Numbered from the stretch's first letter, positions 34,308 to 43,676 are shown. The stretch: DNA of 64,000 nucleotides from Collinsella aerofaciens (GCF_963360655.1 NZ_OY725712.1:558001-622000); one strand, 5' to 3'. The notes: a model not told the origin generated them from the letters alone. Numbers and translations are program-made.

Positions 34308-36083
34308 ATGGCCGCCTTGTTCACGACCCCCAATCGCAATGACAAAACCTCTGGAGCCCATTTTGTCGAGCCCGACGTGTGCCGTCGCACGCTGCTCGCA
34401 CACGGCAGCTGGCGCCGCGTGACGCGCCGCATCGTCTGCGGCCTGGCCTGCGCGCTCACGGTGAGCTCGCTGCTCATGCCGAGCGTCTCGCTCGCGGCCG
34501 AGTGGGTGGACGTCGGCGGCGTCCGCCACGAAGCGGCCGCGGGGCCCGCGGGAGACGCCGCCGGCACCTGGAGCTGGGACGGCGCCGATGACATGAAGCT
34601 CAACGGCTATAACGGCGGCGCGATCGAGGCAGCGGGCAAGCTCAACGTGAGCTACGAGGGCGACAACATCGTCACTAACGGCGACGGCCGCGGCATCAAG
34701 GTTAAGGATGGCGCGAACGAGAACGCCGAGCTTAATATTCAGGGCGACGCGTCCAGCACGCTCAACGTGACATCTTCTCGTGACGCCATCACTTCCGTCG
34801 GCAGCATCAACATCGACGGCGCTGGCACTGTCAACGCCACGAGCACCGAGCACGATGCCATCGATGCCGGGGGCGATGTCACCATCAAGGGCTCGGGAAA
34901 CGTTAACGCCACGGGCGATTCGGATGGCATCAGGGCCGACGGCAACATCACGATCGACAACAGCGGAACCGTCACCGCCAAGGCCACCGAGGATCAGGGT
35001 ATCGATGCTAACGAGAACCTCATCATAAAGGGCGGCGGCAAGGTAGAGGCAAGCTCTATCAAAGACAATGCGATTTGGGCCGACGGCAACATCGAGATCT
35101 CGGGTGGCAGCCAGGTCAAGGCAAGCTCCGAGGAAGACGCCACCATCGACGGTAAAAACAGCCTCACGGTCACGAACGCTTCCCTCAACGCAAGTGGCGT
35201 TGGGTATGGCATCTATGTCTACAAGGGCATCACGTTCGATGGCGCAACCGTAACGGTCCGTGCAAGTGCAGGGAACGATGAAGCCAGCGCCCTCTTCACC
35301 GACGAGGACGACATCGTCATCAAGAACGGCTCGATCGTGGATGCGTTCGCAGAAGGCCAGTTCTCGACCGCAATCTTCACCAGAAACTACTACCCCAACG
35401 AAGCGGGTGGTCACATCTACATTAGTGACTCCGTTGTCAAGGCTATAGCCCGCTATGTCGAGTCCGGTAGCGACGGCCCCGATCACTACAGCAACGACCA
35501 AAGTGGCGCGGTCATTCCCGAGCATAGGGGCATGAACATCGGCATCTTTGCCCGGACCAAGGAGGGCATCACGCCCGCGACCATCTCGATTGTCCGCAGT
35601 AAGGTCACAGCTGAGGGAGACACGGCGGCAATCTTCGCCCTTGCCGTGAGCGCGGACGGCGAGACAATCGGCACCATCGAGATCGAAGGCGCTCCCATAC
35701 AGACGCCCACAGGCGGCAAGATCATTGGCTATCGCAACAAGGAAGAACTCGATGACGGCATCTTCTACGTGGTGGGTCAAACCATCGGCACGGGCGACGC
35801 TGTGATCGACTCCCCCTATAACGAAGCTGTCGCCAAGAGCACGGTCATCGCGCCTCCCGAGGAGATCAAACCCGAGGAGAAGCCAGGCGAGACCAAGCCC
35901 GAGGGTTCCAAGTCCGAGGGCACGAAGACGACCAAGACCGTTGCAGTTGCAGCCACGGGAGCAAAGATCGCCGGCAAACTCGCAGCAACCGGCGACGCCT
36001 CGAGCGCAGCCATCGTGGCAGCCGCCCTTGCGGGAACAGCCGCCATCGCCGCGGGCGCCGTGGTGAGCCGCAAGCGCTCGTAA
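34308..36083 (+). CDS. LAXTG-anchored surface protein, beta-helix type (paralog 1)
   Basis: 591 residues from the ATG at 34308 (GGGAG upstream). A long, Arg-rich N-terminal region leads to a signal segment (RRIVCGLACALTVSSLLMPS then SLAAEW). Residues about 85-380 consist of repeated short units such as GSINIDGAGTVNATSTEHDA, typical of a right-handed beta-helix carbohydrate-binding (DUF4353-like) protein. A Pro/Glu/Lys spacer precedes the sorting signal KLAATGD, a hydrophobic helix and RKRS. LAXTG is the motif used by class E sortases, so cell-wall anchoring is likely. Ligand unknown. Tandem paralog of the next gene. Confidence 0.82.
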   Translation: MAALFTTPNRNDKTSGAHFVEPDVCRRTLLAHGSWRRVTRRIVCGLACALTVSSLLMPSVSLAAEWVDVGGVRHEAAAGPAGDAAGTWSWDGADDMKLNGYNGGAIEAAGKLNVSYEGDNIVTNGDGRGIKVKDGANENAELNIQGDASSTLNVTSSRDAITSVGSINIDGAGTVNATSTEHDAIDAGGDVTIKGSGNVNATGDSDGIRADGNITIDNSGTVTAKATEDQGIDANENLIIKGGGKVEASSIKDNAIWADGNIEISGGSQVKASSEEDATIDGKNSLTVTNASLNASGVGYGIYVYKGITFDGATVTVRASAGNDEASALFTDEDDIVIKNGSIVDAFAEGQFSTAIFTRNYYPNEAGGHIYISDSVVKAIARYVESGSDGPDHYSNDQSGAVIPEHRGMNIGIFARTKEGITPATISIVRSKVTAEGDTAAIFALAVSADGETIGTIEIEGAPIQTPTGGKIIGYRNKEELDDGIFYVVGQTIGTGDAVIDSPYNEAVAKSTVIAPPEEIKPEEKPGETKPEGSKSEGTKTTKTVAVAATGAKIAGKLAATGDASSAAIVAAALAGTAAIAAGAVVSRKRS

Positions 36084-36105
36084 ACACTTTTTCGCACGGG
36101 ACGGG

Positions 36106-36150
36106 TGGATCGCGGCCCTTGCCTTCCTCGTCTACTTCTTCGTAGCGTAA
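36106..36150 (+). pseudogene. Duplicated 3' fragment of the AzgA permease gene
   Basis: 45 bases matching, with few changes, the last 15 codons of the permease gene (34055-34099), including FLVYFFVA and stop. It has no start and lies between the two surface-protein genes. The offset of 2051 bases gives the duplication unit: permease 3' end, terminator, leader and surface-protein gene. Confidence 0.88.
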
Positions 36151-36177
36151 GGGCAAGGCTGCAAAAGCTGAACAATA

Positions 36178-36215
36178 AAGCGCGGAGTCGCCATGCGGCC
36201 CCGCGCTTTTCTTTT
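36178..36215 (+). terminator. Duplicated copy of the permease terminator
   Basis: AAGCGCGGAG-type stem closing with CCGCGCTTTTCTTTT, corresponding to 34127-34167. It now terminates paralog 1. Confidence 0.75.
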
Positions 36216-36354
36216 AGCGCCGGTCCCTGCGCCGGCGTGCGGCCTATTTCTCCCCCATTTTGGCCATTTTGCCCTCCAAACGGCACTACCGCCGGCAACA
36301 TCCAGCAGATACGCTGAATCTAGTCGTATAGGCCCTATGAGAACGGGAGCAACC

Positions 36355-38139
36355 ATGGCAGCCTTGTTCACGACCCCCAAACGCAATGACACTACCGCCG
36401 GAACCCATGTTGCCGAACCCGACGTTCGCCGTCGCATAGGACTCGCGCACGGCAGCTGGCGCCGCGTGACGCGCCGCATCGTCTGCGGCCTGGCCTGCGC
36501 GCTCACGGTGAGCTCGCTGCTCATGCCGAGCGTCTCGCTCGCAGCGGAATGGGTCAAGGTCGGCGGCAACAAGTACAACACCGCGGCGAGCGACGAGGCC
36601 GGTACCTGGTCGTGGGACGGCGCCGACGACTTGAAGCTCAACAACTATAACGGCGGCGAGATCCAGGCCGCAGGCAAGCTCAACGTGAATTACTCGGGAA
36701 CCAACATCGTCACTGCCGAATGGATCGAAAGCATCAACGTTTCTCATGGCACTAACGAGAATGCCGAGCTCAATATCCAAGGCGACGAGGGCGGCACGCT
36801 CAGCGTGACATCTACTGAGGACGCTATCCTCACCACGGGTAATATCAACATCGACGGAGCCGGATCCGTCAACGCCACGAGCACTGGGTTTGATGCCATC
36901 AATGCCGGAGGTGATCTCGCTATCAAAGGTTCGGGCAACGTCAACGCCACGGGTGCATCGGATGGCATCAGGGCAAACGGCAATATCACGATTGACGACA
37001 GCGGAGCCGTCACCGCCAGGGCTACCAAGGACAAGGGTATTGGAGCCGACAAGAACCTCACCATCAAGGGTGGCGGGACGGTCGAGGCAAGCTCAGCCGA
37101 TGGTGAGGCCCTTTGGAGCGGCGACAATATCAACATCTCGGACGGCAGCCAGGTCAAGGCAAGCTCCGAGGAAGACGCTGCCGTCGAGGCCAAGGGCAGC
37201 CTCGCAGCCACAAACGCCTCCCTCAACGTAAACGGTGTTGAATATGGCGTCTATGCCCACAAGGGCATCACCCTCGATCATGCAAACGTGACGGTCCGTG
37301 CAAGTAAAGGCAGATACGGTGGCGCCAACGCCCTCTTCACCTACCAGGACGACATCGTCGTCAAGAACGGCTCCACCGTGGACGCGTTTGCGGAAGGCGA
37401 GGTTTCGGCTGCATTCTCCACCAGAAACGATCGACCCAACGAGAAGGGCGGCCACATCTACATCAGCGACTCCGTTGTCAAGGCCATAGCCCGCTATGTC
37501 GAGAACGGCGACGGCCCCATCCCCTACAGCGAAAACCAAGATGGCGAGACGAGGCGCGAACCCCAAGGCGAGAACATCGGCATCATCGCCCAGACCAGCG
37601 AGGGCGTCACACCCGCAGTCATCTCGATCATCCGCAGCAAGGTAACGGCCGAAGGAGATACAGCGGCAATCTTTGCCCGTGCCATGAGCGCTGACGGCAA
37701 GACAATCGGCACCATCAAGATTGAGAACGCCGCCATCCAGACGCCCGAAGGCGGCAAGGTCATTGACTATCGCAAGCTCCGTGACGGCATCTACGAGGCA
37801 GGCCAAGCCATCGGCACGGGCGACGCCACGGTCGACTCCCTCTATATCAAAGCAGTCGCCAAAAGTACGACCATCGCACCTCCCGAGGTAGCCAAGCCGG
37901 AAGACCCCAAGCCCGACGAGACCAAGCCCGCAGAAAGCAAGCCCGCGGAGTCCAAGCAGAACCCCAAGCCTGAGGGCTCAAAGCCGACCAAGGCCGTTGC
38001 GGCTTCAACCACGAAAGCCAAGACTACCGGCGTGCTCGCGGCAACCGGCGACACCTCAGGTGCGGCCATCGTGGCAACCGTCCTTGCGGGAACAGCCGCT
38101 ATCGCCGCAGGCACCATGGCGAGCCGTAAGCGTTCTTAG
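36355..38139 (+). CDS. LAXTG-anchored surface protein, beta-helix type (paralog 2)
   Basis: 594 residues from the ATG at 36355 (GGGAG upstream), with the same architecture as paralog 1: Arg-rich start, nearly identical signal segment (SLLMPSVSLAAEW), beta-helix repeats, a proline-rich spacer longer than in paralog 1 (KPAESKPAESKQNPKPEGSK), then VLAATGD, hydrophobic helix and RKRS. The signal region and leader are almost unchanged while the repeat region has drifted, consistent with a tandem duplication followed by divergence of the exposed part. Probably an adhesin or glycan-binding wall protein; the ligand is unknown. Confidence 0.82.
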   Translation: MAALFTTPKRNDTTAGTHVAEPDVRRRIGLAHGSWRRVTRRIVCGLACALTVSSLLMPSVSLAAEWVKVGGNKYNTAASDEAGTWSWDGADDLKLNNYNGGEIQAAGKLNVNYSGTNIVTAEWIESINVSHGTNENAELNIQGDEGGTLSVTSTEDAILTTGNINIDGAGSVNATSTGFDAINAGGDLAIKGSGNVNATGASDGIRANGNITIDDSGAVTARATKDKGIGADKNLTIKGGGTVEASSADGEALWSGDNINISDGSQVKASSEEDAAVEAKGSLAATNASLNVNGVEYGVYAHKGITLDHANVTVRASKGRYGGANALFTYQDDIVVKNGSTVDAFAEGEVSAAFSTRNDRPNEKGGHIYISDSVVKAIARYVENGDGPIPYSENQDGETRREPQGENIGIIAQTSEGVTPAVISIIRSKVTAEGDTAAIFARAMSADGKTIGTIKIENAAIQTPEGGKVIDYRKLRDGIYEAGQAIGTGDATVDSLYIKAVAKSTTIAPPEVAKPEDPKPDETKPAESKPAESKQNPKPEGSKPTKAVAASTTKAKTTGVLAATGDTSGAAIVATVLAGTAAIAAGTMASRKRS

Positions 38140-38196
38140 ACGCCTCTGCGCACATGGCAGCTCCCGCGAAGGCCCCGAGCCCCAGCACCGTTTAAC

Positions 38197-38236
38197 AACG
38201 CCACCGCCGAGCTCCCCTCCGGCGGTGGCGTTTTCC
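38197..38236 (+). terminator. Terminator after surface-protein paralog 2
   Basis: Thirteen-base perfect stem AACGCCACCGCCG (38197-38209 with 38220-38232) followed by TTTT. Confidence 0.9.
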
Positions 38237-38346
38237 ATATGCGTCCGCAGGGGATGCACGAGATTGTCTTTGGTCTAGCCCAACCGGCATACGCTGGCGT
38301 GCGACAATTGGGGCTGCCGATATCACAACACTGAGAGAAGCCCGTC

Positions 38347-39012
38347 ATGGAAGCGCATCAAAAGCAGATAACCGTTTATTCGAATCATACGGAAAGCGCG
38401 CCTGTCATCTACCTTCCTGTGGTCGTGGGCGACGGCAGCGAGGTTTATAAGTGTTGCCGAGAGCTCGACTGTCCGCCTTTCGCCCTCGTCACCATTGGCG
38501 GGCTCGATTGGAATCGCGAGCTGAGCCCCTGGGCATGCGACGGGACCGTACGCGATGCCGAGCCTTTCGGCGGCCAAGCTGCCGATTTTCTTGATGAGCT
38601 GCTGAATCAGATAATCCCCCAGGTCGAGTCGTCGCTTCCTCAGCCGCCCACCTGGCGCGGCATTGCCGGCTACTCGCTCGCGGGCCTCTTCGCACTCTGG
38701 TCCCTCTGGCAAACCGACGCCTTTGACCGCGCCGCGAGCGCATCGGGGTCGCTATGGTTTCCCGACTTTGTCGACCGTGCCAGCACGGCCCCTTTTGCCG
38801 GCAGCCCGCAAGCCGTCTACCTGTCACTCGGCAAAAAGGAAACCAAGACGCCCAACCGCATGATGCGGCATGTACTCGACGACACACGCGCGATGGAAGC
38901 GTTGCTCGTCGAGCGCGGCATTCCAACAACGCTGGAGCTCAACCCCGGCAATCACTTTGCCCAAACCGACTTACGCATGGCCCGCGGCATCCACTGGATA
39001 CTGACGCATTAA
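38347..39012 (+). CDS. Alpha/beta-hydrolase, esterase D-like
   Basis: 221 residues. The nucleophile elbow GYSLAG (serine in GxSxxG) and a C-terminal NPGNHF histidine are visible, with an oxyanion-type YLPVVVGDG near the N-terminus. The layout fits the esterase D/enterochelin-esterase-like group of soluble serine hydrolases; no signal peptide is seen. GAGAAG precedes the ATG. The substrate cannot be assigned. It converges with the uracil permease gene on a shared terminator. Confidence 0.8.
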   Translation: MEAHQKQITVYSNHTESAPVIYLPVVVGDGSEVYKCCRELDCPPFALVTIGGLDWNRELSPWACDGTVRDAEPFGGQAADFLDELLNQIIPQVESSLPQPPTWRGIAGYSLAGLFALWSLWQTDAFDRAASASGSLWFPDFVDRASTAPFAGSPQAVYLSLGKKETKTPNRMMRHVLDDTRAMEALLVERGIPTTLELNPGNHFAQTDLRMARGIHWILTH

Positions 39013-39014
39013 AA

Positions 39015-39048
39015 ATGGTGCCCACACGCATATACGCATGGGCACCAT
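39015..39048. terminator. Bidirectional terminator
   Basis: Ten-base perfect stem ATGGTGCCCA (39015-39024 with 39039-39048) flanked by A-rich and T-rich tracts, between the esterase and permease stops. Confidence 0.85.
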
Positions 39049-39073
39049 ATCTTGTTTTAGCTGAACGCAGCTG

Positions 39074-40408
39074 CTACTCAGCAGCCTCCTCAAGCTCGGA
39101 GACATCAAACTCAAAGTCGTTACCCGGCAGGATGGCGTTGAGCACGATGCCCACCAGTGAGCCCACGGCAATGCCGGACAGCGAAATGGTCACGCCGCCC
39201 AGCTCCAACACGATGGCGCCGGCGGTGCTGTACGCGATGCCGAGCGAAAGCACGAGCACCAGCGCGGCAACCAGCACGTTGCGGTTGTTCTGGAAATCGA
39301 CCTGGTTCTCGATGAGGTTGCGGACGCCCACAGCGCTGATCATGCCGTAGAGCACGAGCGACACACCGCCGATAACGCATGCCGGCATGGCGGCGATGAC
39401 CGCGGCGAACTTGGGGCAGAACGAAAGCACGATGGCGCAACACGCGGCAATTCGAATTACGCGCGGGTCGAACACGCGCGTCAGGGCGAGCACGCCGGTG
39501 TTCTCGCCATACGTAGTGTTGGCCGGAGCGCCAAAGAGCGAAGCCAGAATCGTGGCAAGGCCGTCGCCGAGCAGCGTGCGATGCAGACCGGGATCGGCAA
39601 TGTAGTTGCGCTCGCAAGTCGAACCGATAGCAGAGATATCGCCGATATGCTCGATCATGGTCGCGAAGGCCAGCGGCATGATGGTGATGATGGCCGTCGT
39701 GGCAAGACCGTTATCGAACTGCGGCCCAAAGAGTGCAAACACGGTGTTGTCCCACACGATGGGCAGACCGACCCACGGAGCGGCGGCAACGCCCGAGAAA
39801 TCAACCTCGCCGAGCGCAGCCGCAACGGCATAGCTCACCACAACGCCCAGCAAAATCGGCACGATCTTGACCATGCCACGGCCCCAGATGTTGCAGATGA
39901 CGATAACGGCAACGCCAATGACAGCCACAAGCCAGTTGGTCTGGCAGTTAGCAATAGCGGAGCTCGCCAGGATCAGACCGATCGAAATGACGATGGGGCC
40001 AGTCACCACCGGCGGGAAGAAACGCATGACACGCTTGGCGCCAAAGGCGCGGAAGAGCGCCGCAAGCACCGGATAAAGCAGGCCGGCGCAAGCAACGCCC
40101 AGACAAGCGTAGGGCAAAAGCTCGGTCTCGCCGTTGGGCGCGATTGCGGCATAACCGGCAATAAAGGCAAACGATGAGCCCAAAAATGCCGGCACCTTAC
40201 CGCGCGACAGGAAGTGGAACAGCAGCGTGCCCAAACCGGCAAACAAAAGCGTTGCCGAAACCGAGAGACCGGTGAGCACGGGCACCAGCACGGTGGCGCC
40301 AAACATGGCAAACAGGTGCTGCAGACCGAGCAAAAACATGCGCGGGCGGCCGAGCGACGATGCGTCGTAGATGGCATCGCTGGCGGCGGGCGTCGAGGAC
40401 TGGGACAT
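39074..40408 (-). CDS. Uracil/xanthine permease, NCS2 family (UraA-like)
   Basis: 444 residues from the ATG at 40408 (AAAGGA upstream). UraA-type signatures: GLQHLFAMFGATVLVPVLTG at the N-terminus, PVVTGPIVISIGL in the middle, EHIGDISAIG and GAPANTTYGENTGVLALT containing the substrate-binding glutamates, and an Asn/Gly-rich C-terminal helix pair. It imports uracil with H+ across the inner membrane; xanthine is an alternative substrate. It lies 123 bases downstream of the MetE-like gene on the same strand, with a separate transcription start likely. Confidence 0.88.
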   Translation of the reverse strand: MSQSSTPAASDAIYDASSLGRPRMFLLGLQHLFAMFGATVLVPVLTGLSVSATLLFAGLGTLLFHFLSRGKVPAFLGSSFAFIAGYAAIAPNGETELLPYACLGVACAGLLYPVLAALFRAFGAKRVMRFFPPVVTGPIVISIGLILASSAIANCQTNWLVAVIGVAVIVICNIWGRGMVKIVPILLGVVVSYAVAAALGEVDFSGVAAAPWVGLPIVWDNTVFALFGPQFDNGLATTAIITIMPLAFATMIEHIGDISAIGSTCERNYIADPGLHRTLLGDGLATILASLFGAPANTTYGENTGVLALTRVFDPRVIRIAACCAIVLSFCPKFAAVIAAMPACVIGGVSLVLYGMISAVGVRNLIENQVDFQNNRNVLVAALVLVLSLGIAYSTAGAIVLELGGVTISLSGIAVGSLVGIVLNAILPGNDFEFDVSELEEAAE

Positions 40409-40531
40409 GAGAGTCCTTTCAAAATGGAAGGGCGCTCGAGCATAGCGGATTACCTGCCCGAACGATACGATCCGAACCATTGTACGCGATGCGCCATGTC
40501 TCGCACGCGCCGTCACCTGCGAACGTTACCG

Positions 40532-41665
40532 CTATTTCCAAACGCGCTCGGCAATACGCTTGACCAGCGCGATCTTTGCCCATTGCTCGTCCTCGGTCAG
40601 CTTGTTGCCAATCTCGCAGCTGGCAAAGCCGCACTGCGGAGACAGATACAGGTTCTCGAGCGGAACATACTTTGCAGCCTCGTGAATACGCTCGACGATG
40701 GCATCCTCGTCCTCAAGCTCAGCGGCCTTGGTGGTCACCAGGCCCAACACGACCTTCTTGCCAGGGGCAACGTACCTCAACGGCTCAAAACCGCCGGCGC
40801 GCGGCGTATCGAACTCCAGGTAAAATGCGTCAACATCCTCGTTTGCGAACAGGTATGGCGCGATGGGGTCATAGCCACCCTCGAAGGCATAGGTAGAGTG
40901 GTAGTTACCGCGGCACACATGCGTGTTAATGACCAGGTCGTCGGGCTTGCCCTCGATAGCGGCGTTGTTGAGCGCCACGCCCAGCTCACTCACCTTTTGC
41001 AGATCAACCGGGCTCATGCCGGTCTTGGACACAAAGTCGGTATCGCAATAGATGCCCCAGGTGCAGTCATCAAACTGGATGTTGCGGCAGCCTGCAGCGT
41101 ACAGGTCGGCGATCACCGTACGATAAGCGGCTGCGATGGCGTCGGCAAGTTCCTCATCGGTCTTATAGACAGCGCGCAGGCTCTCCTGCTGGCCATCGCA
41201 GCGGTCGAGCGTGACCTCAGAGAACGTCTGGATAGGCGCCGGGATGGTCTGGCGTGCAACGTGGTCCTCGCCCTCAAGTGCCTTGACAAACTTAAAGTGC
41301 TCGACGAAGGGGTGGTTCTCGCCGCTGATGGAGCCAGTCACCACGGCGGTATCGGCCGTGGTCTCCTCGTCGTGGAACATATATCCCGTACGCGAGGTGC
41401 GACGCTCGACGCCGTTCAGCCCCCACATAAAATCGAGGTGCCAGTAGCTGCGGCGAAACTCGCCATCGGTGATGACCTGCAGGCCGGCGGCCTTCTGCTT
41501 TGCCACCAAATCGCGAATAGCATCGTCCTCGACGGCCTTAAGGCCGGAAGCGTCAAGTTTACCCGCGACATAGGCGGCACGGGCATCCTTTACAGCCTGC
41601 GGACGAAGAAAACTGCCGACGATATCGGCGCGAAACGGCGCGTTCGGTTGAATCGAAGTGCTCAT
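40532..41665 (-). CDS. Cobalamin-independent methionine synthase-like methyltransferase
   Basis: 377 residues from the ATG at 41665 (AAGGGAG upstream). It corresponds to the C-terminal catalytic barrel of MetE, as in the short YxjG/YxjH group: FRADIVGSFLRP opening, TDGEFRRSYW, DDCTWG, zinc ligands in NTHVCRGNY (His, Cys) and a late Cys in SPQCGFASC. It likely transfers a methyl group to homocysteine or a related thiol; the methyl donor is not clear because the N-terminal MetE half is absent. A LysR gene lies upstream on the same strand, with operator-like palindromes between them. Confidence 0.85.
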   Translation of the reverse strand: MSTSIQPNAPFRADIVGSFLRPQAVKDARAAYVAGKLDASGLKAVEDDAIRDLVAKQKAAGLQVITDGEFRRSYWHLDFMWGLNGVERRTSRTGYMFHDEETTADTAVVTGSISGENHPFVEHFKFVKALEGEDHVARQTIPAPIQTFSEVTLDRCDGQQESLRAVYKTDEELADAIAAAYRTVIADLYAAGCRNIQFDDCTWGIYCDTDFVSKTGMSPVDLQKVSELGVALNNAAIEGKPDDLVINTHVCRGNYHSTYAFEGGYDPIAPYLFANEDVDAFYLEFDTPRAGGFEPLRYVAPGKKVVLGLVTTKAAELEDEDAIVERIHEAAKYVPLENLYLSPQCGFASCEIGNKLTEDEQWAKIALVKRIAERVWK

Positions 41666-41705
41666 AGATATCTCCCTTTGCATTGGTTGCTTTACTGGGA
41701 CAGAG

Positions 41706-41719
41706 TATGAGCGCTCATA
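41706..41719. promoter_or_regulatory. Perfect 14-bp palindrome upstream of the MetE-like gene
   Basis: TATGAGCGCTCATA, 41 bases before the start codon; a candidate operator. Confidence 0.5.
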
Positions 41720-41751
41720 TGGCCATCGTAAAATATACGTTTATAACAGTT

Positions 41752-41774
41752 TGATATAGATGCTTCCTATATCA
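41752..41774. promoter_or_regulatory. Candidate LysR operator
   Basis: TGATATAG-N7-CTATATCA, perfect eight-base arms at 41752-41759 and 41767-41774, between the LysR gene and the MetE-like gene. It fits the T-N11-A style of LysR sites. Confidence 0.55.
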
Positions 41775-41820
41775 GTCTGGACTGTCATAAAGAGACTTGA
41801 ACCGTGCGGAGCACAGCAGC

Positions 41821-42717
41821 CTAGATATGCTGACGAATCGCGTCGATATAGGCCCGACCGTAGCGCGTGAGCGTCGTGTTCTTGCGCGTAATAATGCCGA
41901 TCTCCATGTACTCGTCCACGTCGAGCGGAATCGAGATAATGCCGGGGCCGTTGAGCTCGTGGCTGATCACGCCCGAGCATACCGTGTAGCCGTTGAGGCC
42001 CATGGCCAAATTGAACAGCGTCGCACGGTCACGCACGCGGATATTCTTGCGACGCTCAAAGGTCGAGGTCAGCTCCTCGGAATAATAAAACGAGTTATAG
42101 CTGCCCTGCTCGTAGGACAGGAACGGGTAGTCTTCCAGATCCTCGAGCGTCACGCTGGAGCGGCCCGCCAGCGGATGGTCGGCGCAGACGAAGACATGCG
42201 GCGTGGCGCAGAAGAGCCCTTCGAACACGAGCTCGTTGGCCACCAGCATGCGCTCGATGACCTCGCGATTGTGCTCCGACAGATACAGGATGCCCAGCTC
42301 GCTTTTCATATGCGCGACATCCTCGATAATCTCGTGGGTCTGCTCCTCGCGCAGGGTAAAGTCGTAGCGCGCGGCATCGAACTCGCGGATCACATCGACA
42401 AACGCATTAACGGCAAAGGAATAATGCTGGCAGCTCACACTAAAGTGCGGCACCTGCTCGGACGTACCTTTGTACTTGCCCTCGAGCAGGTCGGCCTGGT
42501 CGAGCACCTGGCGCGCGTACCCCAAGAAGGTCTCGCCCTCCTCGGACACAATGACACCCTTGTTGGTGCGCTCAAAGATATGCACACCCATCTCGTTTTC
42601 GAGATCGCGGATCGACGCGGTAATCGAAGGCTGCGACACAAAGAGCCGGCGCGAGGCCTCGGTGATGCTGCCGCATTCGGCAACTTTGACGACATATCTG
42701 AGTTGCTGGAGCTTCAT
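41821..42717 (-). CDS. LysR-family regulator, CysB/CysL-like
   Basis: 298 residues from the ATG at 42717 (GGGAGAAAG upstream). MKLQQLRYVVKVAECGSITE opens the winged helix, with SQPSITASIRDLENEMG as recognition helix and linker; the effector domain fills residues 90-298. It probably controls the MetE-like gene 155 bases downstream through the palindromes in that gap. The HAD phosphatase gene ends ten bases upstream of it, so the two may be cotranscribed. Effector unknown. Confidence 0.87.
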   Translation of the reverse strand: MKLQQLRYVVKVAECGSITEASRRLFVSQPSITASIRDLENEMGVHIFERTNKGVIVSEEGETFLGYARQVLDQADLLEGKYKGTSEQVPHFSVSCQHYSFAVNAFVDVIREFDAARYDFTLREEQTHEIIEDVAHMKSELGILYLSEHNREVIERMLVANELVFEGLFCATPHVFVCADHPLAGRSSVTLEDLEDYPFLSYEQGSYNSFYYSEELTSTFERRKNIRVRDRATLFNLAMGLNGYTVCSGVISHELNGPGIISIPLDVDEYMEIGIITRKNTTLTRYGRAYIDAIRQHI

Positions 42718-42727
42718 GGCTTTCTCC

Positions 42728-43636
42728 CTAGACGTTCGTGACGTCAAAACCCGCCGTGTCCATTTGGCTCATAAACGACGGCATCTCCCCCGTCGCGGCG
42801 CAGGCGGCAATCTGATGCAGAGCCCCGGCAACCGCATCATCTGCCGCAGCGCCAATATGCCAGCGTGCGGCAGCCGTGACGGCCTCGTTGGCATTGGCGA
42901 CTGCAACGGAGTTAGGAACGGCATCGATCATGGGCAAATCGTTATCGGAATCGCCAAATACGGCCACCTCGTCGGGCGTCAGGCCCAAAGCGCGCGCCAG
43001 CTCCAGCGCAGCGCAGCCCTTGTCCCAGCCGGTCGGAAGAACGTCGAACAGGCGCACGCGGTTGTTGGGAAACACGAGTGAGAGCTCCGGCACCTCAGCG
43101 GCAACACGCTCGCGCAGCTCGGCGAGCTCCTCGCGCGAACGGGCACTCCAGATATTCGCCTTGTATACCGGGGCATCGTCAACGACAGGACGACAGGGAG
43201 CCTCTTCGCCCTTGAGCCACGCGTTGCCGCCTGACTTCATGGCGCGACGCACACGCTCGGGATCGCTTGTCACGCAATAGGCATCGTTATTCCAAAAGTC
43301 ATCACCCAGACGGTAGACCTTCAAATACGTATCGTCGGTCTCCTGTTCAAAATAATCGGCTAAGCGCATAAGGACATCGTTATCGATTGCGCGCGAAGCG
43401 ACTACTTCGCCATCGACAAACATCACCTGGCCGTTGCAAAACGCACCGGTCGAGAAGCACTCGGAGCGATTGCGGAACATCCAGCCCATCGCGGACGGCT
43501 GACGACCCGAAACCGGCCCAAAGTGCAAACCCGCCGCCTGCATGGCATGAATACCCTCAATGGCGTAGTCGCTGGCGCCGTCATGCCCGGCTGGAATCAG
43601 TGTATCGTCCATATCGGTCAGCACAAGTTTGATCAT
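42728..43636 (-). CDS. HAD-superfamily phosphatase, Cof/type IIB
   Basis: 302 residues. Motif I DMDDTL (Asp8, Asp10), a serine motif in GPVSGRQPS, a large type IIB cap, and motif IV GDSDNDLPM with the preceding lysine in GWDKGCA. Such enzymes dephosphorylate sugar phosphates or flavin precursors in the cytoplasm; the substrate is not identifiable. GAGGGG lies upstream. The LysR gene starts ten bases downstream, implying a shared transcript. Confidence 0.85.
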   Translation of the reverse strand: MIKLVLTDMDDTLIPAGHDGASDYAIEGIHAMQAAGLHFGPVSGRQPSAMGWMFRNRSECFSTGAFCNGQVMFVDGEVVASRAIDNDVLMRLADYFEQETDDTYLKVYRLGDDFWNNDAYCVTSDPERVRRAMKSGGNAWLKGEEAPCRPVVDDAPVYKANIWSARSREELAELRERVAAEVPELSLVFPNNRVRLFDVLPTGWDKGCAALELARALGLTPDEVAVFGDSDNDLPMIDAVPNSVAVANANEAVTAAARWHIGAAADDAVAGALHQIAACAATGEMPSFMSQMDTAGFDVTNV

Positions 43637-43676
43637 AAGGTCCCCTCGGTCATTCTTAATCCCATCTATTGTACCG

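Noticed and set aside
34239-35780. 513-codon open frame antisense to surface-protein paralog 1
   Set aside because: The sense strand encodes a clear signal, beta-helix and sorting motif; the antisense frame has no recognisable features.
40214-41710. 498-codon open frame opposite the MetE-like gene
   Set aside because: It spans the promoter region of the permease gene and opposes zinc-ligand motifs; no initiation signal.
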